Positions 16,828-23,962 of a DNA stretch of 64,000 bases are shown in pieces. A program made the position numbers and the translations under genes. The number at the start of each line of letters is the position of its first letter. The stretch's first letter is position 1. Source of the stretch: Paenilisteria newyorkensis (GTDB taxonomy: Bacteria; Bacillota; Bacilli; Lactobacillales; Listeriaceae); NCBI RefSeq assembly GCF_000766145.1, contig NZ_JNFB01000012.1, positions 62,001 through 126,000 on the forward strand, read 5' to 3'. The notes under the pieces are model-generated. The model had not been told where the DNA came from, did not search any database, and saw only the letters and a program-made list of their open reading frames with translations.

Positions 16828-16856
16828 AGTATACATGTATATACGTATCGATTCAA
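16828..16856 (-). promoter_or_regulatory. Promoter and operator of the AbrB-Doc operon
   Basis: On the minus strand TTGAAT (16856-16851), a 17-base spacer and TATACT (16833-16828). The palindrome TATACATGTATA (16830-16841) covers the -10 box and spacer, as expected for an autoregulatory operator. Confidence 0.75.
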
Positions 16857-16923
16857 GTGTCATAATCCCTATTTTTCGCTCATTGTCCAGATTATTTATT
16901 CCATACATAAAAAGAAATGAAGA

Positions 16924-17376
16924 TTAGATATTCTCCTTATGCTCCCGGAAGCGCCGAATACTATGGTTCAAAACCTCTGAAAGTACTAGTCCTGCAGCAA
17001 TCGCGCCGGCAACTAAGGCAACGCGAACCGAGAATGAAATAGCTTCGAGATAATCGCCGAGCACAAAATTACGAACGGCTTGATAGGCGAGGCCACCTGG
17101 TACAAGCGGAACGATGCCTGGAACGTTAAAAATCGTGACAGGTAGCCTTTTTGATTTTGCGAAGAAGAAGCTGGCGATGGCGACCACAAAAGCACCAGCG
17201 AGCGTACTCATCGTCGTGCCAGCGTCGAGATGCATTAAAATCCAATAGGTCATCCAGCCAAATGTACCAGTTAGACCACAAGCAATGAGCGAGCGGCGCG
17301 GGACATTGGTGATGATAGCGAATGCAAGTGTGGCGAGAAAACTAAATGACAGTTGCATGAGTATAGTCCAAAACAT
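16924..17376 (-). CDS. Threonine/serine exporter family protein, small subunit (DUF3815/ThrE_2)
   Basis: A 150-residue membrane protein with four or five spans. It matches the C-terminal half of ThrE exporters, with the signature FNVPGIVPLVPGGLAYQAVRNFVLGDY. It forms a pair with the next gene upstream, which carries the N-terminal half (YjjB/YjjP-like split). Together they should export threonine, serine or a related small acid; the substrate is not shown here. SD and start codon (ATG at 17376) lie 20 bases from the partner's stop. Confidence 0.87.
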   Translation of the reverse strand: MFWTILMQLSFSFLATLAFAIITNVPRRSLIACGLTGTFGWMTYWILMHLDAGTTMSTLAGAFVVAIASFFFAKSKRLPVTIFNVPGIVPLVPGGLAYQAVRNFVLGDYLEAISFSVRVALVAGAIAAGLVLSEVLNHSIRRFREHKENI

Positions 17377-17396
17377 TTGCTTTTACCCCCTTATTT

Positions 17397-18149
17397 CTAT
17401 CCAAAAAACCGAAACACAACGGCGATTCCAATTCCGATCGTCCCAGCTGTAATCAAAGCTTCCGTCCCGCGTGCCATTCCTGATAGCAGATGTCCCGCGA
17501 GCAAATCGCGCACGGCGTTCGTAATTGGAACCCCTGGCACAAGTGGCATTACACCACCGATAATCATCTTATCCAAACTCACGCCCCAGCCAATCGAAAT
17601 CGACAAAACCGCCAACATTCCGACCGTAAACGCAGCTAAAAATTCTGCTAAAAATTTAACTTTGAAAAATTCTGTCCCGTAATAAAAAATCGAAAATCCA
17701 ATCGCGCCAATAATACAAGTCGTTAATAAGTCTTTCCAAACCCCTCCGAAAATCATCATCAGCGTTCCACTAACCACTGCGGCCGCAACAATTTGCAACC
17801 AGACTGGGAAGAAAATCACTTCCTTATCAAGCGTCCGCAACTTCGTATAAAATTGACCCAATGAAATCTGCTTCATCGTGAATTCACGCGACAAATCATT
17901 GACCTTTGAAACCTTTTCCAAGTCAATCGTCCGCGTTGGAATCTGCTCCATTTTCACCGTTGTACCGCCTTGCAAAGCCATAAAAATACCAGTCGGCGTC
18001 ACAAAGCTAATCCCTTTCGAATCCGAGCCAGCTTCTGCAATCCGGCTCATCGTATCTTCCACACGGTACATTTCCGCACCACTTTCCATCATAATTTTTC
18101 CCGCCAATAAACATGTGTCCAGCAAAAAATCTTGAGGAGTTTCTTCCAT
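17397..18149 (-). CDS. Threonine/serine exporter family protein, large subunit (DUF1212/ThrE N-terminal)
   Basis: A 250-residue protein with a soluble N-terminal part (1-115) containing LLAGKIMMESGAEMYRVEDTMSRIAEA, the DUF1212 hallmark, followed by five spans with GGVMPLVPGVPITNAVRDLLAGH. It is the first gene of the two-gene minus-strand unit with the DUF3815 partner. In ThrE from Corynebacterium both parts are fused. No terminator was seen between the two genes. Confidence 0.87.
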   Translation of the reverse strand: MEETPQDFLLDTCLLAGKIMMESGAEMYRVEDTMSRIAEAGSDSKGISFVTPTGIFMALQGGTTVKMEQIPTRTIDLEKVSKVNDLSREFTMKQISLGQFYTKLRTLDKEVIFFPVWLQIVAAAVVSGTLMMIFGGVWKDLLTTCIIGAIGFSIFYYGTEFFKVKFLAEFLAAFTVGMLAVLSISIGWGVSLDKMIIGGVMPLVPGVPITNAVRDLLAGHLLSGMARGTEALITAGTIGIGIAVVFRFFG

Positions 18150-18320
18150 CGTTCTGACCTCCGTTCTATCTAGTCTCTAATCCCATCCTAACGCAACCAC
18201 GGCGATATTTCTAGTTAAAATAAAAAGATTTTTGGAAAATACGATTCTACGAGGGGATTTGAGGGTAAATATCTGTTAGTATGAACTATGGTAGATTACT
18301 TAATAAAGGAGTTTTTGCAG

Positions 18321-18530
18321 ATGAGCAGTATTGAATATGAAATTGTAGAGCATATCGGTGTTTTGTCGGAGAATTCGAAAGGGTGGCGCAGAGAGGTCAA
18401 TCTGATTAGCTGGAACGGTCGCGCGCCGAAATACGATATTCGTGATTGGTCACCAGGCAATGAAAAAATGGGCAAAGGCATCACGCTCACGGAGGAAGAA
18501 TTTAAAAAAATCGCTGAATTAGCGAAGTAA
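18321..18530 (+). CDS. YdbC-like PC4-domain protein
   Basis: A 69-residue protein that reads as the bacterial YdbC/PC4 single-stranded nucleic-acid-binding fold: YEIVEHIGVLSENSKGWRREVNLISWNGRAPKYDIRDWSP followed by a helix (TLTEEEFKKIAELAK). The ATG at 18321 follows AAAGGAG; a longer frame from 18288 lacks an SD. It is 15 bases before an esterase-like gene and probably co-transcribed. Function in the cell is not known beyond binding single-stranded DNA or RNA in the family. Confidence 0.85.
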   Translation: MSSIEYEIVEHIGVLSENSKGWRREVNLISWNGRAPKYDIRDWSPGNEKMGKGITLTEEEFKKIAELAK

Positions 18531-18545
18531 CGGGGGAATTGTTTT

Positions 18546-19211
18546 ATGTTTGCATATGATATTTATGAACCGATTGATCGGAAGGTAGAAGATACGTTTC
18601 CGACCATCTTTACACTTCACGGTATTGGAGCAGATGAACTAGATATGCCAGGTACACTCGAGTCAATAATGGATCGCTTCGTTATTGTCAGCATTCGAGG
18701 TAGCGTGCAACAAGGTCCAGGATATTCCTACTACAAGCCGGTATTGGACGGCGAACCTAGTGAAAAGACGATTTCATATGCAGCAAACAACGTTCACGAA
18801 TTTATTGAAACCATTTTGAAGCAGTACCCATCGATTGACCGAAAAAAGCTCTATCTGTTCGGCTTTGATCAAGGTGGAATCGTTGCGATGACTGAGTTTG
18901 TGAAAAATGGTGGGATGTATCACGGCGGCGTTTTTCTGAGCGCAAAATTACCAGCCTTTTTAGAAGATGGACCGAAAAACTTATTATTGAAGTCCAAACG
19001 TATTTTTATCGGGCATGGAACAAAAGATCCGATATTTCCTGTCACAGAAGGCGAGCGGTCGGCGAAATATTTTGAAAGTCTAAGCAATGATGTAACATTC
19101 CAGACTTTTGATGTGGTGCATAATGTCAGCGCAGAAGAAGCAGAGATTATATTGGATTGGTTTACGAAAGTGGAAGTGAATAATCCAGCAGCGAATAAAG
19201 AAAAAAGTTAA
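18546..19211 (+). CDS. Alpha/beta-hydrolase of the carboxylesterase/phospholipase family with Asp in the nucleophile position
   Basis: A 221-residue alpha/beta hydrolase. The oxyanion-hole motif LHGIGAD (around 18), nucleophile elbow LFGFDQGGIVAM and the late GHGTKDPIFPV match the YpfH/carboxylesterase family. The usual nucleophile Ser (GFSQGG) is Asp108 here. The other two triad members look present: Asp161 in GTKDP and His192 in DVVHNVS. An Asp nucleophile is known in dehalogenases and epoxide hydrolases, so the protein is either a changed enzyme or a non-catalytic binder. It sits between the YdbC-like gene and a quinone-oxidoreductase-like gene, possibly one operon. Confidence 0.82.
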   Translation: MFAYDIYEPIDRKVEDTFPTIFTLHGIGADELDMPGTLESIMDRFVIVSIRGSVQQGPGYSYYKPVLDGEPSEKTISYAANNVHEFIETILKQYPSIDRKKLYLFGFDQGGIVAMTEFVKNGGMYHGGVFLSAKLPAFLEDGPKNLLLKSKRIFIGHGTKDPIFPVTEGERSAKYFESLSNDVTFQTFDVVHNVSAEEAEIILDWFTKVEVNNPAANKEKS

Positions 19212-19233
19212 ACAAACATGGAGGTTTTACAGG

Positions 19234-20160
19234 ATGAAAGCATTAGGTTTTACAAAATATGGCGATCCAGAAGTATTTGAAGAATTAGAATTACCAAAAC
19301 CAAAAGCAAGTGAAAAAGGCGTGGTTATCAAAGTTTTAGCAGCGGGGGTGAATCCTTACGACGGCTTATTACGATCAGGCGCGATGCAAAAAATGCGCCC
19401 ACTCGAGTTCCCGATTGTTCCAGGAAGTGACATTGTCGGCGAAATTACCGAGATCGGCTCTAAAGTGAAGAATTACGCGGTTGGCGATATCGTGATTGGC
19501 CATCCAGCAATTGGCGGCTACAGCGAATATGTCGCGACTCCGAGCTACAACGTCGTGAAAAAACCGAAAGAAATGACCATCGAGGAAGCAGCAGGACTAG
19601 CTTCAGTCGGAATTACGGCTTACTATGCCCTTCAAGTTGCCAAACTGAAAAAAGGCGAAAAACTGATCATTCTCGGCGCGTCAGGAGCAGTTGGTTCGAT
19701 AGCTGTCCAAATCGCGAAGGAACAAGGACATAAAGTGATTGGTGTAGCGAGCAGTAAAAACGCGGATTACGTAAGTGCATTAGGCGCTGACCACGTTTTC
19801 TCCTACGATCGCGATGATTTATCTCAAGTGTTGCACAATAAAGCGAACGTTGTGTTGGACATGAGTTTTGGCGGTAAAGGTTCCGCGGAAGGATTGCACT
19901 ACGTGAAAAGAGGCGGACGCTATGTTTCGCTAACAAGTTTGCCAGAAAATGCAGACGAGAAGAAAGTGAAAGCTATCCGTATGAAGCGTTCGAAAGATAT
20001 GAAGGACAAAGAAGCGTTGGGATACTTGGCCGATTTGTACCGTGCGCATAAATTACAATTAAAAACAGCGGAAGTGCTGACATTCGATCTACGCGGCGTG
20101 ATTGGCGCGCATCAGTTGATTGATAAGAAGCAAGTGGCTGGGAAGTTGATTTTGAAGTAA
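19234..20160 (+). CDS. Zinc-free medium-chain dehydrogenase/reductase (quinone oxidoreductase type)
   Basis: A 308-residue NADP-dependent enzyme. The N-terminal GroES-like domain contains FPIVPGSDIVGEITEIGSKV; the nucleotide fold starts with ILGASGAVGSIAVQIAK (AxxGxxG type, about residue 148). Zinc ligands of alcohol dehydrogenases are absent, so it belongs with zeta-crystallin/QOR-like reductases acting on quinones or enones. Strong SD (TGGAGG) 22 bases after the esterase-like stop. A GAGACACC/GGTGTCTC hairpin follows. Confidence 0.88.
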   Translation: MKALGFTKYGDPEVFEELELPKPKASEKGVVIKVLAAGVNPYDGLLRSGAMQKMRPLEFPIVPGSDIVGEITEIGSKVKNYAVGDIVIGHPAIGGYSEYVATPSYNVVKKPKEMTIEEAAGLASVGITAYYALQVAKLKKGEKLIILGASGAVGSIAVQIAKEQGHKVIGVASSKNADYVSALGADHVFSYDRDDLSQVLHNKANVVLDMSFGGKGSAEGLHYVKRGGRYVSLTSLPENADEKKVKAIRMKRSKDMKDKEALGYLADLYRAHKLQLKTAEVLTFDLRGVIGAHQLIDKKQVAGKLILK

Positions 20161-20166
20161 TAAATG

Positions 20167-20192
20167 GAGACACCTGAGAAATTGGGTGTCTC
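20167..20192 (+). terminator. Hairpin after the oxidoreductase gene, lacking its own T-tract
   Basis: GAGACACC (20167-20174) pairs with GGTGTCTC (20185-20192). A T-tract would be expected directly behind, but a structured repeat element starts instead; TTTT appears only after that element (20316). Confidence 0.5.
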
Positions 20193-20314
20193 AGCGTGTC
20201 GATAAACGACCATTTTCGCTGTTAAAAGCTCTGTTCCGATGCTCATGTACCCCAGTACGCTCCGCTTCGGTACTCACTTTTTCCTAGAAACTAGTCATTT
20301 GTCGACACGCTGAG
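20192..20314. repeat. Structured intergenic repeat, copy 1 (about 123 bp, terminal inverted repeats)
   Basis: The element opens with CAGCGTGTCGATAAACGAC and closes with its inverted form GTCATTTGTCGACACGCTG, so the ends pair over about 20 bases. Inside is a second dyad around GTACC/GGTAC. A second copy lies at 38271-38393 with about four fifths identity by eye, and several differences keep base pairing. It carries no ORF. It resembles a MITE-like or hairpin-type dispersed repeat, and may also stop transcription. Confidence 0.8.
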
Positions 20315-20393
20315 GTTTTGCGGGAAATCACGGGAAGTAGTTTTTCTACAGTCTGATGTGCCTATGTGATTTTGAAAAAAGGTGAGGATGAAA

Positions 20394-20705
20394 ATGCATA
20401 TATTAAATGGAAATCATAAGTACTCGCAGCAGGCAACGAAAGCCCTATTAATCGTATTTTTTACGACAAGTGCATTGATTCTTTTGTCGATTATAGCCAT
20501 GTTCCTCTTGAAGGCTTGGTGGCCGCTGATTGTTATCGCGGTGACTGTATTAGGTTGGTATTTATTTAATACAACGCGTAAAACGGTGCCGCTGTATGAT
20601 TTGACGGAGCAGACGGATATTGTGGTGGCTAATAAAGATTGGGTGGCGTTTAAAAAAAGTTATCCGAATCAAGTCGTTGCGAATGGCAAGAAAACAGAAG
20701 TGTGA
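20394..20705 (+). CDS. Small membrane protein of unknown function
   Basis: A 103-residue protein with two hydrophobic spans (about 16-37 and 42-58), a short basic link and a polar C-terminal third (LTEQTDIVVANKDWVAFKKSYPNQVVANGKKTEV). The ATG at 20394 lies six bases after AGGTGAGG; GTG and ATG codons nearer the SD are less likely. I do not recognise the family. It stands alone between the structured repeat and a strong bidirectional terminator. Confidence 0.7.
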   Translation: MHILNGNHKYSQQATKALLIVFFTTSALILLSIIAMFLLKAWWPLIVIAVTVLGWYLFNTTRKTVPLYDLTEQTDIVVANKDWVAFKKSYPNQVVANGKKTEV

Positions 20706-20712
20706 GTCAGAG

Positions 20713-20763
20713 AAAAGGTAGTATATTCATGGAGCGACCAATCCGTGAATATACTACCTTTTT
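20713..20763. terminator. Strong bidirectional terminator
   Basis: AAAAGGTAGTATATTCA (20713-20729) pairs perfectly with its complement at 20746-20762, with T-runs on both strands. It serves the small membrane gene and the convergent FAD protein. Confidence 0.95.
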
Positions 20764-22013
20764 TAGCGTAGAATTTTGCCTAAATAGAGGCCACTGCAAG
20801 CTGCGTGTGACAGAGAATGCGTGGCGCCGGAACAATCACCGATGAAATAGAGGTTCGGAACATCAGACTCAAATGCCATGTTGGTTTGTATCTCCGGCCC
20901 GAAATCCTTCGTGTCGTAGCAGTATAATAATGTATTTCCATCTATTTTAGACGGCATACTCTGTTCTAAATGGCGGAAAAAAGCGAGCGTATCTTGCAAT
21001 AAGTCCTCTAAAAGAATGTCAGCCGAGAAATCCGATTCGTATGGCACGGTGCCTTGGATTTCCTTGCGCGGCTCGAATTCTGAGGATAAGGAGGAAAGCG
21101 GATAACCAATGATTCTGTCTTGATTTTGGTTGATTTTAGAGAATAGCGACTCGAGATAAGCGTTCATTTCTGCTTCGGTATCAAAATAATAAGGACGGAA
21201 AAGTGTGAAGTTTAGATTCTTGCTTGGTTTGTCTTCTCGAGAGTTCTGGCCCTCTGCCGTCACGCGGCCGTGCAGATGGCGCTTAATGACCCGCCCGAAT
21301 TTGTTCATACAATAGCTATAAAGATTGCCACTCCTCATTTTGACTTCCAGGTTGTTTTGGAGAATTGGATCAAATGTTTCGCTTAACATTTCGATGCGGA
21401 AACCGATGTCGACTCTCGTTTTCTGATATGTAAGGCCTAATTCCGCAAAGCTTTTGTTCAGGAGTGGATTCTTTTTGGAACCGGTGGCAACAATGACTTT
21501 TTTGGCGTGAAAAATATTGTTTTCTGAGGTTGTGATTTGGAATGTATCGCCGGTTTTCTCAATGTGGCTCACGGCGTTGTTAAAGAGGAATTCTAATTTA
21601 GTAGATAGGTATGCGAATATATTGTTATACACTTCTTTTGAAAGCGCGGTGCCTAGGTGCTTGGTTGGGCAGTCTAGGAATTGGATGAAAGAATCATTTT
21701 CGATATCCGCGTGGGATTGATAGGTTAATGCAGATTTCCCACCGAATGTATCGATTATTTCCTCGACTTCTGATAGATGCTTGATGACCAAGTTTTCTCC
21801 GATTTTGCTACTTAAATTACCACCCAAATCAGGCGAAAAATTATATTTTCCTTCCGATAAACCTAAGCCGCCAAAACCAGTTGTGGAAGGTTGAGCGAGG
21901 CGATTTTCCATGCTAGGACCGGCATCGATGGCGAGGATTTTTTTGTTAGTGTCTAGTTTCAGCATGGTGAAGATACTGCTGACGCCAGAGCCGATGAATA
22001 TGATATCGTACAT
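20763..22013 (-). CDS. FAD-dependent oxidoreductase (COG2509-like)
   Basis: A 416-residue flavoprotein. The N-terminal dinucleotide fold IIFIGSGVSSIFTMLKL (GxGxxS) and acidic end AIDAG mark FAD binding, IVATGSKKNP is the second nucleotide contact, and NLYFIGDCSGATHSLSHAACSGLYLG is the C-terminal FAD motif. It resembles uncharacterised FAD-dependent dehydrogenases of the COG2509 type. Substrate unknown. SD AAAGGAG precedes ATG 22013. The promoter is flanked by an inverted repeat that looks like an operator. Confidence 0.82.
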   Translation of the reverse strand: MYDIIFIGSGVSSIFTMLKLDTNKKILAIDAGPSMENRLAQPSTTGFGGLGLSEGKYNFSPDLGGNLSSKIGENLVIKHLSEVEEIIDTFGGKSALTYQSHADIENDSFIQFLDCPTKHLGTALSKEVYNNIFAYLSTKLEFLFNNAVSHIEKTGDTFQITTSENNIFHAKKVIVATGSKKNPLLNKSFAELGLTYQKTRVDIGFRIEMLSETFDPILQNNLEVKMRSGNLYSYCMNKFGRVIKRHLHGRVTAEGQNSREDKPSKNLNFTLFRPYYFDTEAEMNAYLESLFSKINQNQDRIIGYPLSSLSSEFEPRKEIQGTVPYESDFSADILLEDLLQDTLAFFRHLEQSMPSKIDGNTLLYCYDTKDFGPEIQTNMAFESDVPNLYFIGDCSGATHSLSHAACSGLYLGKILR

Positions 22014-22034
22014 TTTTTTGACTCCTTTCTAAGT

Positions 22035-22065
22035 ATGTTAACTTCGTTTTATAATAGGTTAACAT
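22035..22065 (-). promoter_or_regulatory. Candidate operator upstream of the FAD oxidoreductase gene
   Basis: ATGTTAAC (22035-22042), 15 bases, GTTAACAT (22058-22065): a perfect dyad whose spacer carries an AT-rich -10-like box (TATTAT/TATAAA on the minus strand). It lies 22-52 bases before the start codon. Confidence 0.5.
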
Positions 22066-22155
22066 CGATGGGAGGAAATTGCAATAGGCTTTCCTAAATC
22101 TCAACTAAAGGCGCTTTTTAGCTAGCTCTTTTTTATTTTTTCAATGCGGAATCAA

Positions 22156-22184
22156 TTTACTATAGCAAATATTCGAGGTATGAT
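22156..22184 (+). promoter_or_regulatory. Sigma-A promoter for the small membrane gene at 22216
   Basis: TTTACT (22156-22161), 17-base spacer, TATGAT (22179-22184), 31 bases before the ATG. Confidence 0.65.
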
Positions 22185-22215
22185 TAAATGAAAGATAGAA
22201 AAGGAGAAAAATTAC

Positions 22216-22593
22216 ATGTGGGCTCTATTTTGCTTGATCTTAATAACAATCAGTATACTTACGATTATTCCAAGGACCATTATTGGCGTTCAAAAAATAA
22301 AGAAAGGGCGACTGGAAAACTATTTTGTACATCGCATGGTAAGTGGTCGGATATGGCGCGATATTAAAGATAAGAATACAGTTACCGTTTTGAGCTATAA
22401 AGTGCAGCGTCTTCTATTTATATCCTATTTTTTCTCCATGGTTGGGCTCGTATTTCAGGTACTGGCTTCAACAGGAGTACTCCAACTAAATCCAATAAAA
22501 ACCTCCAATCAGGGCATCTCGACGCGCCGTGACTGGAGGTTTTTTCCTATTTTACTTCCAAAAACAAGACCTTCAAATAATCGCCTTCTTTAA
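22216..22593 (+). CDS. Small membrane protein, open frame running through its terminator
   Basis: A 125-codon frame with good promoter and SD (AAGGAGA). Residues 1-20 and about 66-90 are membrane spans (WALFCLILITISILTII; FISYFFSMVGLVFQVLAS). After about residue 95 the frame passes through a strong terminator hairpin (22497-22546) and into the 3' end of the opposite gene; this last part is basic and low in pattern. In another frame a TAA occurs at the expected end just before the hairpin, so a late one-base frameshift or stop loss is likely. I do not recognise the family. Confidence 0.55.
   Translation: MWALFCLILITISILTIIPRTIIGVQKIKKGRLENYFVHRMVSGRIWRDIKDKNTVTVLSYKVQRLLFISYFFSMVGLVFQVLASTGVLQLNPIKTSNQGISTRRDWRFFPILLPKTRPSNNRLL
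22497..22546. terminator. Bidirectional terminator before the rRNA methyltransferase 3' end
   Basis: AAAAACCTCCAATCA (22497-22511) pairs with TGACTGGAGGTTTTTT (22530-22545). T-runs on both strands. Confidence 0.9.
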
Positions 22594-23749
22594 AACTACT
22601 CCGCGTTGCAAAATCTGCGGGGAGCGTAAACTGCTCAACAATGCGGTATTCGCGTCCTTGATTCCTAAACGCTTCTTGCACGACCTGCTTGAATTTATCC
22701 ATGCCATAGCCGGCGTAATTCGTTGATGCGACGATTATTCCGTTCGGATTCGTAATCGCTATACTTTCCTCCAACAGTTTTCCGTAGTCTTTCGCGACGC
22801 TGAATGTTGTTTTTTTCGTGCGGGCGAAGCTTGGTGGGTCTAGGATGACCATATCGAACGCCAATTCTTTACGGTTCGCGTATTTGAAATATTGGAAAAC
22901 GTCTTCGGCCATGATGGTGTGTGCAGCTGGATCGAGCTCGTTCACAGTGAACTGTTCGCGGGTTTTCGGGATGCTGCGATTGGCGACGTCGACATTGGTT
23001 GTATGTGCGGCGCCTCCGAATGCTGCGGCTACGGAAAACGCGCCGGTGTAGGAGAATGTGTTCAAAACGGTTCGTCCAGCGGCGTATGTGTCGCAAATCG
23101 TTTTACGAACATCGCGCTGATCGAGGAAAATGCCGGTCATCGCGCCGTCGTTTAGGTATACTGCATAATTAATGCCGTTTTCCTTGATGATAAGCGGTTC
23201 TGGGGCAGTGTCGCTTGCTAAGAAATCATCGCTTTCTAGATACTGACCTTTTGCGTCGAAGCGTCGTTTTTCGTAGATGCCGCGCGTGGTAATCGCTGTT
23301 TTGATAGCGGCAAGGATCATCGACTTCCATTGATAAATCCCGTGGCTATACCATTGCAGGACGAGAAAGCCGTCGTAATAATCGATCGTTAAACCGCCTA
23401 AACCATCGCCCTCGCCGTTAAAAATTCGAAACGCGGTTGTGGCGTCATCATTGAAAAAAACTTGGCGTTTCGCAAAAGCTTCTTCGAAAAGTGTGGCGAA
23501 AAAGGCTTGATCAAGTGCTTGTTTTTCGTCGTAGGTCAGTATCCAGCCGATGCCTTTATTCTGATTGCCGTGATAGCCTTTTGCGAGGAAGCGGCCGGAT
23601 TCGTCGACTAAGCGCAGAATCACGCCTTCTTCCATGTCTGGGAAGGTCACGAGTGCTTCTTTTGTTAGTAAGGGGTAGCCTTTTATGTAGCTTTGAGCTG
23701 ATTTTTTCTTTATTTTAACGGTTATTTCATTCACAATTTTCATCCTCAT
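22547..23749 (-). CDS. Class I SAM-dependent 23S rRNA methyltransferase (RlmI/PUA type)
   Basis: A 400-residue enzyme. An N-terminal PUA-like RNA-binding domain (about 1-85) precedes a Rossmann methyltransferase core with VLNTFSYTGAFSVAAAFGGA (SAM site), VDVANRSIP and the catalytic-type motif VILDPPSFARTKK. This is the RlmI-like cytosine-5 rRNA methyltransferase layout. Starts at 23749, 23743 or a GTG at 23734 are all possible; a GGAGG lies 12 bases upstream of the first. In L. monocytogenes a like gene precedes iap (lmo0581, from memory). Confidence 0.85.
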   Translation of the reverse strand: MRMKIVNEITVKIKKKSAQSYIKGYPLLTKEALVTFPDMEEGVILRLVDESGRFLAKGYHGNQNKGIGWILTYDEKQALDQAFFATLFEEAFAKRQVFFNDDATTAFRIFNGEGDGLGGLTIDYYDGFLVLQWYSHGIYQWKSMILAAIKTAITTRGIYEKRRFDAKGQYLESDDFLASDTAPEPLIIKENGINYAVYLNDGAMTGIFLDQRDVRKTICDTYAAGRTVLNTFSYTGAFSVAAAFGGAAHTTNVDVANRSIPKTREQFTVNELDPAAHTIMAEDVFQYFKYANRKELAFDMVILDPPSFARTKKTTFSVAKDYGKLLEESIAITNPNGIIVASTNYAGYGMDKFKQVVQEAFRNQGREYRIVEQFTLPADFATRSSFKEGDYLKVLFLEVK

Positions 23750-23863
23750 TTATAAAGTAGTACCTCCACTATATCACAAAACAATCGGAAACGAAATTGT
23801 GACAGAACGTTCATATCTATCTGGCTTTTATCGGAAATATTTAACTTTTGGGATAGCGAATTA

Positions 23864-23872
23864 TGCTATGAT
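23864..23872 (+). promoter_or_regulatory. Extended -10 promoter for the secreted beta-helix gene
   Basis: TGCTATGAT is a TGn-extended -10 box about 90 bases before the start codon. No good -35 was found. Confidence 0.4.
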
Positions 23873-23962
23873 TTTAGTTGAAGGGGCTATTTTGAAGGAG
23901 GTGTTGACGCAAGGATCTTCAGGAGATAAGCATGATATCCAAAAATAGGGAGGATGTTTCGT

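Noticed and set aside
16807-16908. 34-codon extension of the AbrB-type antitoxin
   Set aside because: It would run through the promoter and operator; the ATG at 16806 with AGAGGTG fits the domain start.
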